From assembly GCF_001189245.1 (NCBI RefSeq), contig NZ_LFIQ01000051.1, positions 68,090 through 132,089 on the forward strand: a stretch of DNA of 64,000 bases, given 5' to 3'. This document shows positions 8,909 through 18,410 of this stretch, one piece after another. A model generated the notes under the pieces. That model made no database searches and was not told where the DNA came from. It saw nothing but the letters and a program-made list of their open reading frames with translations. This DNA comes from Bradyrhizobium pachyrhizi (GTDB lineage Bacteria; Pseudomonadota; Alphaproteobacteria; Rhizobiales; Xanthobacteraceae). Every line of letters starts with the position of its first letter. The stretch's first letter is position 1. A program made the translations under genes and the position numbers.

Positions 8909-11008
8909 TTATGCGGCGGCCGATGCCTTCCGGATCCAGACCTTGTTGTCGTGGAACGCGGCGCCGCCGAGCGGTGCGACGGCCTCCGCCCCGGTCAGCA
9001 TGTTGATGCCGCGCCCCCCGATATGGGATTTGTTCGGATGGATCGACTCGGCGATCAGCACGCCGCGGCGAACGCCGTCGAACAGTTTTGCGGTCAGCGT
9101 GGTCTCGCCGCGCATGTTGCCGAGCGTCACCGCGTCGCCGTCGGCGATCGACAGGCTGGCTGCGTCGTCGGGATGGATCATCACGGTCGGCGCGCCCTCG
9201 CGGGCCTGCGACGACGGCGTTTCGTTGAAACTGGTGTTGAGGAAGCTGCGGGACGGCGAGGTCGCAAGACGGAACGGATGCTGCGCGTCCGCCTCCTCGA
9301 TGATGGTCCAGTGGTCGGGCAGCGAAGGCATCTTGTCCCATGCGCCCATCAGCCCGCCGGTGCCGACCGGCACCTTGCCCCAATCGACCTTGAAGTGGAA
9401 CTTCTTGTCGGCATGGGCAAAGCCGTCGAGATAATGCGAGGTGCGGAAATCCGGCTGCAGGTCGCGCCACAGCTCGGCTTCGAGCGTGTCGATGTCGCCG
9501 TGCCCGCTCTTCTTCAGCGTCGCATCGATCAGCTGGCGCGGCGTCATGTCGAAGCCGGGATGCACGGCGTTGAGCCGGCGGCCGAGCCCCTGCATCACCT
9601 CGTGATTGGAACGGCACTCGCCGGGCGGATCGATCAGCTTCGGGCCGACCGAGATGTGCTGATGACCGCCGCCGTAATAGAGGTCGTCGTGCTCCATGAA
9701 CATCGTCGCCGGCAGCACGATATCGGCCATCTGCGCCGTCTCGGTCATGAACTGCTCGTGCACCGCGACGAACAGATCCTCGCGGGCAAAGCCCTGGCGC
9801 ACCAGCGCCTGCTCGGGCGCCACCGTCATTGGGTTGGTGTTCTGGATCAGCATCGCCTTGACCGGCCCGCCGCCGCGCAGCGCCTCGGCATCGCCGGTCA
9901 GGATGCGGCCGATCTTGGACTGATCGAGCACCCGCGTCGAGGGATCGATCGCGTCGTGGCCTTCGATGATCGACTCGTCGAAACGCCAGATTCCGGCATT
10001 GTTGAAGAACGCGCCGCCGCCCTCATATTGCCAGGCGCCGGTCACCGCGGGAATGCACGATGCCGCGTGCATCTGGGCGGCGCCGTTGCGGCTGCGGGTG
10101 AAGCCGTAGCCGAGGCGGAAGAACGAGCGCTTGGTCTGTCCGACCAGCCGCGCAAATGCCTCGATCTCCTCGACCGGAACGCCCGAGATCACCGAGGCCC
10201 ATTCCGGCGTGCGGGTCTTCAGATGCGCCTCCAGCTCGTCCGGGCAGTCAGTATAGCGCGCAAGATAATCGCGATCGGCAAATCCCTCGCGGAACAGCAC
10301 ATGCATCACAGCGCAGGCGAACGCGCCATCAGTGCCCGGCCGCAGCAGGATCTTGATGTCGGCCTGCTTCATGGTCTCGTTGTTGTAGACGTCGACCGCC
10401 GCGATCTTCGCGCCGCGCTCCTTGCGCGCGCGGGATGCATGCGTCATCACATTGACCTGAGTGTTCACCGGATTGGTGCCCCAGATCACGACCAGGTCGG
10501 AGACGGCCATCTCGCGGGGATCGACGCCGGCGATCTTGCCGGTCCCGGCGGCAAAGCCGATGCGCGCGATGGTTGCGCAGATCGTGCCGTAGAAGCGCGA
10601 ATACTTCTTCACATGCGACAGCCGGTTGAGGCCGTCGCGCATCACCAGCCCCATGGTGCCGGCGTAGTAATAGGGCCAGACCGACTCGGCGCCGAACTCC
10701 CGCTCGGCCGCGTCGAAGCGCGCCGCGATCTCGTCCAGCGCCTCGTCCCAGGAGATCCGCGCGAACTGGCCGGAGCCCTTCGGGCCGGTCCGGCGCAGCG
10801 GATACATCAGCCGTTCGGCATGGTGAATCCGCTCGGCATAACGCGCGACCTTGGCGCAGACCACGCCGGCCGTATAGGTCTGCTGCTTTGAGCCGCGCAC
10901 CCTGCCGATCGAGCGTCCCTCGATCACCTCGACGTCGAGCGCACATGCCGAGGGGCAGTCGTGCGGACAGGTGGAATGGCGGATGTCGACCTTGGCATGC
11001 TGGTTCAT
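8909..11008 (-). CDS. Molybdopterin-dependent oxidoreductase (DMSO reductase superfamily)
   Basis: A 699-residue single-subunit enzyme. The N-terminal [4Fe-4S] site is CPHDCPSACALDV with the fourth Cys in AGVVCAKVARYAERI, followed by the molybdopterin core (WDEALDEIA, YYYAGTMGLVMRDG, VVIWGTNPVNTQ) and the C-terminal molydopterin dinucleotide-binding domain (FRLATSPSRSFLNTS, MIHPDDAASLSIADGDAV). There is no Tat leader, so it is cytoplasmic. No partner Fe-S or membrane subunit is adjacent, unlike respiratory enzymes of the superfamily. The substrate is unclear. The ATG at 11008 was chosen over an in-frame TTG two codons earlier. Confidence 0.88.
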   Translation of the reverse strand: MNQHAKVDIRHSTCPHDCPSACALDVEVIEGRSIGRVRGSKQQTYTAGVVCAKVARYAERIHHAERLMYPLRRTGPKGSGQFARISWDEALDEIAARFDAAEREFGAESVWPYYYAGTMGLVMRDGLNRLSHVKKYSRFYGTICATIARIGFAAGTGKIAGVDPREMAVSDLVVIWGTNPVNTQVNVMTHASRARKERGAKIAAVDVYNNETMKQADIKILLRPGTDGAFACAVMHVLFREGFADRDYLARYTDCPDELEAHLKTRTPEWASVISGVPVEEIEAFARLVGQTKRSFFRLGYGFTRSRNGAAQMHAASCIPAVTGAWQYEGGGAFFNNAGIWRFDESIIEGHDAIDPSTRVLDQSKIGRILTGDAEALRGGGPVKAMLIQNTNPMTVAPEQALVRQGFAREDLFVAVHEQFMTETAQMADIVLPATMFMEHDDLYYGGGHQHISVGPKLIDPPGECRSNHEVMQGLGRRLNAVHPGFDMTPRQLIDATLKKSGHGDIDTLEAELWRDLQPDFRTSHYLDGFAHADKKFHFKVDWGKVPVGTGGLMGAWDKMPSLPDHWTIIEEADAQHPFRLATSPSRSFLNTSFNETPSSQAREGAPTVMIHPDDAASLSIADGDAVTLGNMRGETTLTAKLFDGVRRGVLIAESIHPNKSHIGGRGINMLTGAEAVAPLGGAAFHDNKVWIRKASAAA

Positions 11009-11133
11009 GGCCAAATTGGTAACATCAAATATCTCCCCCGCCGAGGGGCATTATTGACCCAGCCGGCGCGAAATCCGGGCACGTGCCATGCGGCAGGCGC
11101 CCGGACGGTCAGCTGTTGGCCTGAGCCGTCCCA

Positions 11134-12204
11134 TCAGACGCGGAAGATACGCGTGTATCGCGATTTGATCGATTCCCCTTCCCGCTCGACTGCCACCGGA
11201 TCGTCCTTCATCGTCTTGATGTCCCTTAGCGGCCTGCGTCCAGCCTTCTCCTTAGCCTGCGCGTGCACCGATCTGAGGCCGCCGATCTCGACATTGAGCT
11301 GCTGGCCCTCACGCCCGAGCGCGAAGGACTGGAACAGCCTGGCGGCATTCGGATGCGGACAGTCCTTGAAGATCCCGTTGGGGCCGACGATGATCGGTGA
11401 CCCCTCGGTGGCGTAGACCGGCTCGACCGGGCGGCCGGCCTCCTTCATCTGGAAGATGTTGTATTCGTTGCCGTCGGCCATGACAGCACGCTCGCCGAGA
11501 TCGAGCTTCTTGGGTGGATCCGTCGAGGACTGCACCTGCATGATGTTCTGCTTGGCAAGCTGCTCGAAAAAGATCCAGCCGAGATCGCGCTGCATCTGAT
11601 AGGTCGCGGTCATGATGGTGCCGCTATAGCCGGGATGCGCCTTGACGATCTTGCCCTTCCATTTCGGATCCAGCAGATCGGCAAAGCTCCTGGGCGCCTC
11701 CTCGGCCTTCACGAGATTGGTGTTGTAGGCAATGATCGACAACCAGACCCGGAAGCTTGCGAATTGCCCGTCCGCGTCGCGATGCTCCTCGGGGTAGTAT
11801 TTTGCGACCTCCTCCGGAACATAGGGCGCGAGAATGCCGTCGCGCTTCCACACGATGAAATGTGCGGCGTCGGAGGAATTGACGACGTCGACGGCATGAA
11901 TGTTGCTGGAATATTCCTGGCCGACCCGCTGGAACACACGCTCCGCGCCGGTGCGTTCGACGCGCACGCTGATATCGGGGTATTTCGCTTCAAATGCCCT
12001 CGCCAGCTTCTCGGCAACCGGCAGATCGGTCGAGGTGTAGTAGACGACCTGTCCCTCTTTCTTCGCCGCCTCGATCAGCGTCGGCGTCACCGGTTCGGCT
12101 GGTGGCGCAGCAGCCATCACGCGCGTTGAAAGGGCGGCCCCAGCGAGCACGGCGCCCGAGCCCTTCAGCATGTCGCGGCGCGATAGCCCAGGATGTTTCC
12201 TCAT
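11134..12204 (-). CDS. ABC-type extracellular solute-binding protein (family 1, iron/thiamine-like)
   Basis: A 356-residue periplasmic binding protein with a Tat leader (LSRRDMLKGSGAVLAGAA, cleavage near VMAAAPP). The mature part begins with TLIEAAKKEGQVVYYTSTDL and continues with NIHAVDVVNSSDAAHFIVWK and LDPKWKGKIVKAHPGYSG, the pattern of the Fe(III)/thiamine/2-aminoethylphosphonate receptor group. No permease or ATPase gene is next to it, so its transport partners are elsewhere. It is transcribed divergently from the Bug receptor at 12356, leaving a 151-bp shared control region. Confidence 0.85.
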   Translation of the reverse strand: MRKHPGLSRRDMLKGSGAVLAGAALSTRVMAAAPPAEPVTPTLIEAAKKEGQVVYYTSTDLPVAEKLARAFEAKYPDISVRVERTGAERVFQRVGQEYSSNIHAVDVVNSSDAAHFIVWKRDGILAPYVPEEVAKYYPEEHRDADGQFASFRVWLSIIAYNTNLVKAEEAPRSFADLLDPKWKGKIVKAHPGYSGTIMTATYQMQRDLGWIFFEQLAKQNIMQVQSSTDPPKKLDLGERAVMADGNEYNIFQMKEAGRPVEPVYATEGSPIIVGPNGIFKDCPHPNAARLFQSFALGREGQQLNVEIGGLRSVHAQAKEKAGRRPLRDIKTMKDDPVAVEREGESIKSRYTRIFRV

Positions 12205-12355
12205 ATGATTCCCCGCACGCGATGGCGAAGTTTGAGTACACCGTCCTCCCGCTCTTATTCCGATGCGCGAAAACGGAGTCTGTCGTCGACAGATGCTTCA
12301 GGTTGCAGCTAGACTTCTGATCAAGAAACAAGACTAAAGTTGGGGGATTCAGTCA

Positions 12356-13330
12356 ATGGCGAGCCTGCGATACGCCTTGGTGTTTGTCGCGGCGTTGCTG
12401 ACCGAGTCCATGTCAGGCTCATATGCTGACGCCGAAGACTATCCTGCACGGCCGGTCAGGATCATCGTTCCCTTCGGTCCCGGCGGTCCGGCCGACGTCG
12501 TCGCGCGACGGATCGGCGGCATCCTGCAGGAAAGCCTCGGCCAGCCCTTCGTGGTGGAGAACCGCACCGGCGCCGGTGGCGTGATCGGCACGCTCGAGGC
12601 CGCAAAGGCACCGGCCGACGGCTACACCCTCCTGATGATGTCGAACACCCAGACCGCGAACGAATCGCTGGTACCGCAGCGCAAATATGAGCTGATGCGC
12701 GACCTGACGCCGATCGCGTCGTTGAACACTTCGGATCTCGTGATCGTGGTCCACCCCGCCGTACAGGCAAAGACCTTGCCGGAATTCATCGCCCTGGCAA
12801 AGGCCCAGCCCGGAAAGCTGAACTATGCGTCGTCTGGTCAGGGCACGCCGTACCACATGGCGGGCGAGCTGTTCAAAGCCATGGCCGGGATCGACGTCGT
12901 GCACGTGCCCTACCGCAATAGCGGCGAAGCCCGCGGCGGCGTCATCGGCGGCCAGGTCCAGATGATGATCGATGCCGTTCCCGCGATGGCGCCGAATGTC
13001 GCCGAAAAACAGGTGCGAGCGCTCGCAACGACCGGCAAGACTCGTTCGACGGTGCTGCCCAACGTTCCGACGGTGATCGAGGCGGGCGTGTCCGGCTACG
13101 AGGCGACGATCTGGCTCGGCCTGATGGCCCCGGCGGGCACGCCGAAGCCGATCGTCGACAAGCTCAACGCGGCGGTGAATGCGGCGATCAGGCGGCCCGA
13201 GGTCGAGAAGCTCTGGGCCGAGCAGGGCGCGGTGCCGATGACCATGACGCCGGAGGCGTTCGGCGCATTCCTGCGCGCCGATATCGTGAAGTGGGCAGAC
13301 GCAGTCAAAAGGCTGGACAAGGCCCAGTAA
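12356..13330 (+). CDS. Bug/TctC family tripartite tricarboxylate-type solute receptor
   Basis: A 324-residue secreted receptor with a Sec signal peptide (YALVFVAALLTESMSGSYA). Family motifs are plain: YPARPVRIIVPFGPGGPAD, VENRTGAGGVIGTLEAAKA, GKLNYASSGQGTPYHMAGE and VVHVPYRNSGEARGGVIGGQ. Bug receptors bind carboxylates or small aromatic acids and normally serve TctAB membrane proteins; none is encoded in this window. It probably forms a transcription unit with the ModA-like gene 38 bp downstream. Confidence 0.9.
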   Translation: MASLRYALVFVAALLTESMSGSYADAEDYPARPVRIIVPFGPGGPADVVARRIGGILQESLGQPFVVENRTGAGGVIGTLEAAKAPADGYTLLMMSNTQTANESLVPQRKYELMRDLTPIASLNTSDLVIVVHPAVQAKTLPEFIALAKAQPGKLNYASSGQGTPYHMAGELFKAMAGIDVVHVPYRNSGEARGGVIGGQVQMMIDAVPAMAPNVAEKQVRALATTGKTRSTVLPNVPTVIEAGVSGYEATIWLGLMAPAGTPKPIVDKLNAAVNAAIRRPEVEKLWAEQGAVPMTMTPEAFGAFLRADIVKWADAVKRLDKAQ

Positions 13331-13368
13331 GCACGCAGCGGCAGACCGCGAACGAAGGAACAGTGCGC

Positions 13369-14076
13369 ATGAAGACGTTGAACATCCTGAGCGGCGGGGC
13401 GGCGCAGGGCCTGGTGCGCAGCCTTGCGCCCGCGTTTGAAGCCGAAACCAGCCTCGGCATTGCCGGCGATTTTGGCGCGGTCGGCGCCATGGCCGACAGA
13501 TTGCGCGCCGGCGTACCGACCGACATCGTCATCCTGACCGCCGCTCTGATCGCGAAGCTTGCCGGCGAAGGGCTGGTTTTGCGCAGCTCGATCACGGACC
13601 TCGGCCGCGTTGAAACCGCCCTTGCCGTTCGGGCCGGCGATCCGTCGGTCAGCGCCGACGACGCGGCTAGCCTGCGCGCGGCATTGCTCGCCGCGGACGC
13701 GATCTTCGTGCCGGATACCAAGGCATCGACCGCAGGAATTCATGTCGCCAAGGTGCTCGCGCAGCTCGACATCGCTGATGTCGTCGCCGATCGCCTGAAG
13801 ATCTTTCCGAACGGTGCGACGGCCATGCGACATCTGGCGGAGTCCAGAGACCGGCGGCCGATCGGTTGCACGCAATCGACCGAGATCATCAGCACCAGGG
13901 GTGTCGTGCTGTCGGGCACTTTGCCCCCGGGATGCGGGCTCGCGACAATGTATACGGCTGCGATCCCAACGCATGCATCATCGGCATCGCAGGCACAACG
14001 CCTGATCGCACTGCTGACGTCGCCGGAAACGTCTGCGCTACGCAGCCAGGCTGGCTTTGTTTCCGACGCAACCTAG
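13369..14076 (+). CDS. ModA-like periplasmic-type substrate-binding protein
   Basis: A 235-residue protein similar to molybdate-type binding proteins: LNILSGGAAQGLVRSLAPAF, then FGAVGAMADRLRAGVPTDIV and a C-terminal AQRLIALLTSPETSALRSQA with the typical solute-binding helix. It lacks a signal peptide; the mature-like sequence starts right at the ATG, which has GAAGGAA upstream. It may therefore act in the cytoplasm or be exported in another way. No modBC genes are near. It overlaps the convergent SDR gene by 4 bp at the 3' end. Confidence 0.75.
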   Translation: MKTLNILSGGAAQGLVRSLAPAFEAETSLGIAGDFGAVGAMADRLRAGVPTDIVILTAALIAKLAGEGLVLRSSITDLGRVETALAVRAGDPSVSADDAASLRAALLAADAIFVPDTKASTAGIHVAKVLAQLDIADVVADRLKIFPNGATAMRHLAESRDRRPIGCTQSTEIISTRGVVLSGTLPPGCGLATMYTAAIPTHASSASQAQRLIALLTSPETSALRSQAGFVSDAT

Positions 14077-14879
14077 CGCGCCAATTGCGTGAGACCGGTC
14101 GGCGGTCCGTCGACCGCGGTCCAGCCGCCATCGACGAACAGCGTGCTGCCGCTGACATAGCTCGCCGCGTCCGATGCAAGGTAGGCGACGGCGGTCGCGA
14201 CCTCGTCGGCGCTGCTCCATCGATTGAACACGGTATGGCCGGCATAGAGGTTGTAGATATCGGGCCGCTGCTTGAACGGGCCGGTCAATGCGGTCTCCGC
14301 GATGCTCGGCGCGATCGCATTGACGCGAACGCCGGATCGCCCGACCTCGGACGCGAAACCCTTGACCAGAAGGCCGATCGCCGCCTTGGTCGATCCATAG
14401 ACTGCAAGCCCCGGCTCGATGGTGACGGCACGCACCGAGGAACATGCAATCAGGCTGCCGCCCTGTTGCTTGACCATGATCCGGCCGAACGCCTGGAAGA
14501 ACCAGACCGTGCCCTTGACGTTGAGGTTGATGACGCGGTCGAGATCCTCCTCGGTGTAGTCGAGGATGGTCTTGCGGATATTCAGCCCCGGCGTCGTCAC
14601 CGCGATGTCGATGCGCTGGAATTCCGCCAGCGCTTTTCCCGCCAATGCCTCGACGTCGGCACGATCGGCCGCATCGCAACTGGCTGACGTTGCCGATCCG
14701 CCCTGCTGCCGGACCGCAGCGGCCGTTGCCTCCGCGCCTTCCTGTGCTCGATCGGCGCAGAGCACGCGCGCGCCGAGCGACGCCAGCGCTTCGGCCGAGG
14801 ATTTGCCGATTCCTGAGGCCGCTCCCAGCACGACGGCGGTCTTGCCGGTGAGATCGAATAGCTTGCGATAGTCGGTCAC
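14073..14879 (-). CDS. SDR family oxidoreductase
   Basis: A 268-residue short-chain dehydrogenase. The NAD(P)-binding motif is VVLGAASGIGKSSAEAL, the NNAG-like motif is replaced by VTTPGLN, and the catalytic residues are Ser in ACSSVRA and the YxxxK of VYGSTKAAIG, followed by RVNAIAPSIAETALT and the C-terminal GSTLFVDGGW. It starts with GTG at 14879, set by the excellent ribosome site GGAGG six bases upstream; longer ATG starts were discarded. It lies opposite the neighbouring cyclase and amidohydrolase genes. Substrate unknown. Confidence 0.9.
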   Translation of the reverse strand: MTDYRKLFDLTGKTAVVLGAASGIGKSSAEALASLGARVLCADRAQEGAEATAAAVRQQGGSATSASCDAADRADVEALAGKALAEFQRIDIAVTTPGLNIRKTILDYTEEDLDRVINLNVKGTVWFFQAFGRIMVKQQGGSLIACSSVRAVTIEPGLAVYGSTKAAIGLLVKGFASEVGRSGVRVNAIAPSIAETALTGPFKQRPDIYNLYAGHTVFNRWSSADEVATAVAYLASDAASYVSGSTLFVDGGWTAVDGPPTGLTQLAR

Positions 14880-15042
14880 GTGAATCCTCCGTTCGGCGAC
14901 GCATGCGGGAATGCAGCACTTTCCCGATTTGCTTCGGGTTCGACACCGAGGGCAAGCGCCATCTTGCACAAGCGCGGCAAACACGTCAGCATTGTGGGCA
15001 GAAGCGCGCCTGCGCCAGCTCCGTCAAGAAAGGGCACCCGTC

Positions 15043-15729
15043 GTGAGGATCGTCGACCTGAGCCGAGAGCTCTATCACCGCACGCCGAGCTATCCCGGCC
15101 ATCCGCCCATCATGCACGGGAAGTGGAAGAACCACGAGGAAGCCCTTGCGGAATCTCGAAACGTCTATGGCCTGGCATCGATGTTCATCTCGATGCCCGA
15201 CCACGGTGGAACCCACATCGATGCGCCCCGGCATTTCGGCCCGAGCGGCATACCGATCAATGAATATCCGCTGGAAAAGTGCATTGTACCGGGCATCTGT
15301 CTCGACCTTCGCCACATTGCGCCGCGTGCCGAGATCACCCCTTCCGACCTCGAGACTGCCGTGACGAAGGCCGGACGGCCAATTCCGATGGGCGGCACCG
15401 TCCTGCTCTGCACCGGCCACCATGCCCGGACGTTTCCGCGCAAGGAATACGCGACCGACAATCCCGGCGTGAATGTCGCGGCCACCGAATGGCTGGCGCA
15501 ACAAGGCATCGTTCATTTCGGCATCGACTCGATGCGCCCCGGTCCCGATGGCGACGAGAACCTGCTCGTTCACAAAGCCTGCCTCGATCTCAACATCACC
15601 CACATCGAAAGCCTGTGCAATCTGGAAACCCTGCTCGGCCAGGGGCAGTTCACCTTCATCGGTCTGCCGATGAAATGGCGCGACGGGACGGCGTCGCCGA
15701 TCCGCGCCGTAGCGGTATTCGACCTTTAG
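15043..15729 (+). CDS. Cyclase family protein (kynurenine formamidase-like metal hydrolase)
   Basis: A 228-residue member of the cyclase/formamidase family (PF04199 type). It opens with IVDLSRELYHRTPSYPGHPP and carries the metal-binding signature HGGTHIDAPRHFGPSG. Later VLLCTGHHARTF and VHFGIDSMRPGPDG match the second half of the fold. Members hydrolyse N-formyl, amide or lactone bonds in aromatic and amino-acid catabolism. It starts with GTG at 15043, where the fold begins; AAAGGG lies about ten bases upstream. It is followed 24 bp later by a Bug receptor and then an amidohydrolase, suggesting uptake and hydrolysis of one compound. Confidence 0.86.
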   Translation: MRIVDLSRELYHRTPSYPGHPPIMHGKWKNHEEALAESRNVYGLASMFISMPDHGGTHIDAPRHFGPSGIPINEYPLEKCIVPGICLDLRHIAPRAEITPSDLETAVTKAGRPIPMGGTVLLCTGHHARTFPRKEYATDNPGVNVAATEWLAQQGIVHFGIDSMRPGPDGDENLLVHKACLDLNITHIESLCNLETLLGQGQFTFIGLPMKWRDGTASPIRAVAVFDL

Positions 15730-15753
15730 AATCGCGATGCGGGGGCATACCCG

Positions 15754-16746
15754 ATGACAGGTAGATCAGCCGGTCCCTCGCGTCGTTCGATCCTGAAAGG
15801 ATGCAGCGCGCTTGCGATCGCTGGCCTCGCCGGGCAGGCCAAGGCCGCGGGCTACCCGGAACGCCCGATCAAGGTCATCGTGCCGTTTGCGCCGGGCGGA
15901 CCGACCGACATCATGGCCCGCATCCTCGGCACCCATCTTGGCGAAGCGCTCGGCGGCACCATCGTAGTTGAGAACCGCCCCAGTGGAGGTGGCAATATCG
16001 GGATCGGCATTGCGGCACATGCCGAGCCCGACGGCTATACGCTTCTGATCACGTCGAGCGCCTATGTCGTCAATCCCGGCCTCTACGCAAAAGTCCCGTA
16101 CGATCCGGTCAGGGACTTCGCGCCGATCGCCGAGCTTGGCACATCACCGAACGTGATCCTGGTCAATCCGAAGCTCGGGATCAATTCAGTCGCCGAGCTG
16201 ATCGCACGCGCAAAGGCCCACCCGGACGAACTGAACTATGCCAGCCCAGGCCTCGGGACGACGCCACATCTCGCCGGCGAGCTGTTCAAGATCATGGGTC
16301 AGATCCAGATGACACACGTGCCGTTCTCGGGCGCCGGCCCTGCCATCCAGGCAATCCTGAGCGGAACGACCCAGGTCGCTTTTGCGGCGCTTCCGCCTGC
16401 CCATCCGCACATCGAGTCAGGGGCGTTGAAAGCATTGGCCCTCACCGGAACCCATCGATGGTTCGATTTGCCTGATGTGCCGACCATGATCGAGCTCGGC
16501 TACAGGGATTTCGTGTCCGACACCTTTCAGGGCTTTCTCGCGCCTGCGAATACGCCCTCCTCCGTTGTCGCGTTGCTGTCGGCGAAATCGATCGAGATTC
16601 TAAAGACACCGAAGATCGCGGAACAGCTGCGCAACGACGGCTTCGAGGTGCTTGCAAACGGGCCCGATGGCATGCGCGGGCGTATTGCAGACGAAGTGCC
16701 GAAATGGCGCAACATCATCGCAAAGGCGGGGATCAAGCCGGTCTGA
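15754..16746 (+). CDS. Bug/TctC family solute receptor
   Basis: A 330-residue receptor with a Tat-type leader (PSRRSILKGCSALAIAGLA, cleavage near QAKAAG). It matches the family motifs: YPERPIKVIVPFAPGGPTDI, VENRPSGGGNIGIGIAAHA, LNYASPGLGTTPHLAGELF and HVPFSGAGPAIQAILSG. It is the second orphan Bug receptor within 4 kb and differs clearly from the one at 12356. Placed between the cyclase and amidohydrolase genes on the same strand, it is probably the receptor for their substrate or a related acid. Confidence 0.9.
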   Translation: MTGRSAGPSRRSILKGCSALAIAGLAGQAKAAGYPERPIKVIVPFAPGGPTDIMARILGTHLGEALGGTIVVENRPSGGGNIGIGIAAHAEPDGYTLLITSSAYVVNPGLYAKVPYDPVRDFAPIAELGTSPNVILVNPKLGINSVAELIARAKAHPDELNYASPGLGTTPHLAGELFKIMGQIQMTHVPFSGAGPAIQAILSGTTQVAFAALPPAHPHIESGALKALALTGTHRWFDLPDVPTMIELGYRDFVSDTFQGFLAPANTPSSVVALLSAKSIEILKTPKIAEQLRNDGFEVLANGPDGMRGRIADEVPKWRNIIAKAGIKPV

Positions 16747-16849
16747 GCAGATCAACATTGCGCGACACGCACAGCGTGTGATCTTGCGAGCACTAGCCAG
16801 CATCCCTAGGCTCCCCATCCATAACAAAACAACCAGGGAGGCGATCGTC

Positions 16850-17944
16850 ATGACCACAAGGCGGGATTTCCTGAAAGCGGGAGCAACGGCGGCGGCAGGC
16901 ATCGTGTTCTGCGGCTGCGGGCACGTCCACAACGCAAATGCACAGCAATCGCGCCAACAGTTGCCGGTCACGGTCAACGGCAAACGTGTCAAGACGATCG
17001 ACATCCACGCGCATTGCCATTTCCGCGAGGCGGGCGCGCTGCTCGGCGCGGACGCCGGAAAATATCAACTGCCGCCGGTCAACGGCGCCGCGGAAGCCTT
17101 CGTCGAGATCGACAAACGGCTGGCTGCGATGGATGCGCAGGCCGTCGACATGGAGGTGCTTTCGATCAATCCGTTCTGGTACGACCGCGATCGCGACCTT
17201 GCTGCGCAGATCGTGAAAATCCAGAATGAAAAGCTCGCCGAACTCTGTGCCTCGAAGCCTGACCGGTTCGCAGCTTTCGCCTCGCTGACGCTGCAGGCAC
17301 CGGACCTTGCGGTGCAGGAGCTGGAGACGGCGGTGAAGAAGCAGGGGCTGAAGGGCGCGGCGATCGGCGGTGTCGTCGACGGCGCCGAATTCTCGAATCC
17401 GAAGTTTCATCCGGTATGGGCCAAGGCCGAGGAACTCAGCGTTCCCCTGTTCATCCATCCGCAGGGCGTGCCCGAGCTCAACAAGCGGCTCTCCGGCAAT
17501 GGGTGGCTTGGCAACACGATCGGCAATCCGCTCGAGACGACGATCGCACTCTCCCATTTGATCTTCGAGGGCACGCTCGACCGCTTCCCGGGACTGAAAA
17601 TCATCGCTGCACATGGCGGCGGTTATCTCGGCTCGTACGCCGACCGCTCGGACCATGCCTGTCTGGTTGGACCCAAGGGATGCAATCCGGAGATCAAGCT
17701 CCAGAGAACGCCGGCGGAGTACCTCAAACAGATTTACTTCGACTCTCTGATCTTCACGCCTGAGGCGATCAGGCACCTCGCCGCCCAGGTTGGCGCCGGC
17801 CAGATCGTGCTGGGAAGCGACTATCCCTATCCATGGCAACTGGCACCGGTCGACCACATCTTCGCCTCGTCGTCGCTAAGCGACGATGACAAGGCCAATA
17901 TTCTCGGGCGGACCGCAGCAAAGCTGCTTGGAGTAGCCGCGTGA
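16850..17944 (+). CDS. Amidohydrolase family protein (ACMSD-like), Tat-exported
   Basis: A 364-residue metal-dependent hydrolase or decarboxylase of the amidohydrolase-2 group. The leader MTTRRDFLKAGATAAAG is of Tat type, so it should work in the periplasm. Metal ligands are visible as TIDIHAHCHF (HxH), FIHPQGVPE, the His of IIAAHGGGYLG and the Asp of VLGSDYPYPW. This order matches aminocarboxymuconate-semialdehyde decarboxylase-like enzymes that act on aromatic-ring cleavage products. The ATG at 16850 has AGGGAGG eight bases upstream. It ends the cyclase and Bug receptor gene series. Confidence 0.9.
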   Translation: MTTRRDFLKAGATAAAGIVFCGCGHVHNANAQQSRQQLPVTVNGKRVKTIDIHAHCHFREAGALLGADAGKYQLPPVNGAAEAFVEIDKRLAAMDAQAVDMEVLSINPFWYDRDRDLAAQIVKIQNEKLAELCASKPDRFAAFASLTLQAPDLAVQELETAVKKQGLKGAAIGGVVDGAEFSNPKFHPVWAKAEELSVPLFIHPQGVPELNKRLSGNGWLGNTIGNPLETTIALSHLIFEGTLDRFPGLKIIAAHGGGYLGSYADRSDHACLVGPKGCNPEIKLQRTPAEYLKQIYFDSLIFTPEAIRHLAAQVGAGQIVLGSDYPYPWQLAPVDHIFASSSLSDDDKANILGRTAAKLLGVAA

Positions 17945-18008
17945 GGACGGCTTGCTGCTGGACAAGCGGCTGTCGTCGCGCCTTGCCGCGCGACGACGGC
18001 ATCAACGA

Positions 18009-18290
18009 TCAGTAGGCCTTCACCGTCCGGATCTCGCTGCCCGGCCGGACCGTTGGTGCCACCTGCGCGATATTGGGTATCGGATCGGTGTAGACGGTGT
18101 CGGTTCCGACGAACTCCGCTTGCGCCGCGTCCGATATCCATCTGACTGCCGCCGGATGACTGACCAGCATCCCGATCAAGGCAACGACGACGAGCAGCGG
18201 CAACGCGACAAGCTTGATGCTGAAGCTCTGGTAATTGTGCTGTGGGTCCTGCCGCCGCTTGTCGAAAGAGCTCTGCATGGATTCCTCCAT
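18009..18290 (-). CDS. Small membrane-anchored protein, unknown
   Basis: A 93-residue protein with one hydrophobic helix (LVALPLLVVVALIGMLV, about residues 28-45) after a polar N-terminus. A soluble tail follows (HPAAVRWISDAAQAEFVG) that probably faces the periplasm. Two ATGs have ribosome sites (18290 with AGGGGAG; 18278 with GGAGG). It lies downstream of the Crp/Fnr regulator on the same strand. No family recognised. Confidence 0.5.
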   Translation of the reverse strand: MEESMQSSFDKRRQDPQHNYQSFSIKLVALPLLVVVALIGMLVSHPAAVRWISDAAQAEFVGTDTVYTDPIPNIAQVAPTVRPGSEIRTVKAY

Positions 18291-18410
18291 ATTGTGCTCC
18301 CCTGACGCGTCACTTACCGCAGCGCACGCAAGGCCGATGTGAATGGCTTCACAGGCCTTGTTCAGCTCACCGCTTCGTGAAATGCGCGACCGACCGGGCG
18401 GCCGACGCGA

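Noticed and set aside
8717..10891. Long plus-strand open frame opposite the molybdopterin oxidoreductase
   Set aside because: Composition is that of a shadow frame; the minus strand has conserved cysteines and cofactor motifs.
13291..13368. Longer start for the ModA-like protein that might supply a signal peptide
   Set aside because: The extra residues are polar (Gln/Arg/Ser) and overlap the upstream gene; they do not form a hydrophobic leader.
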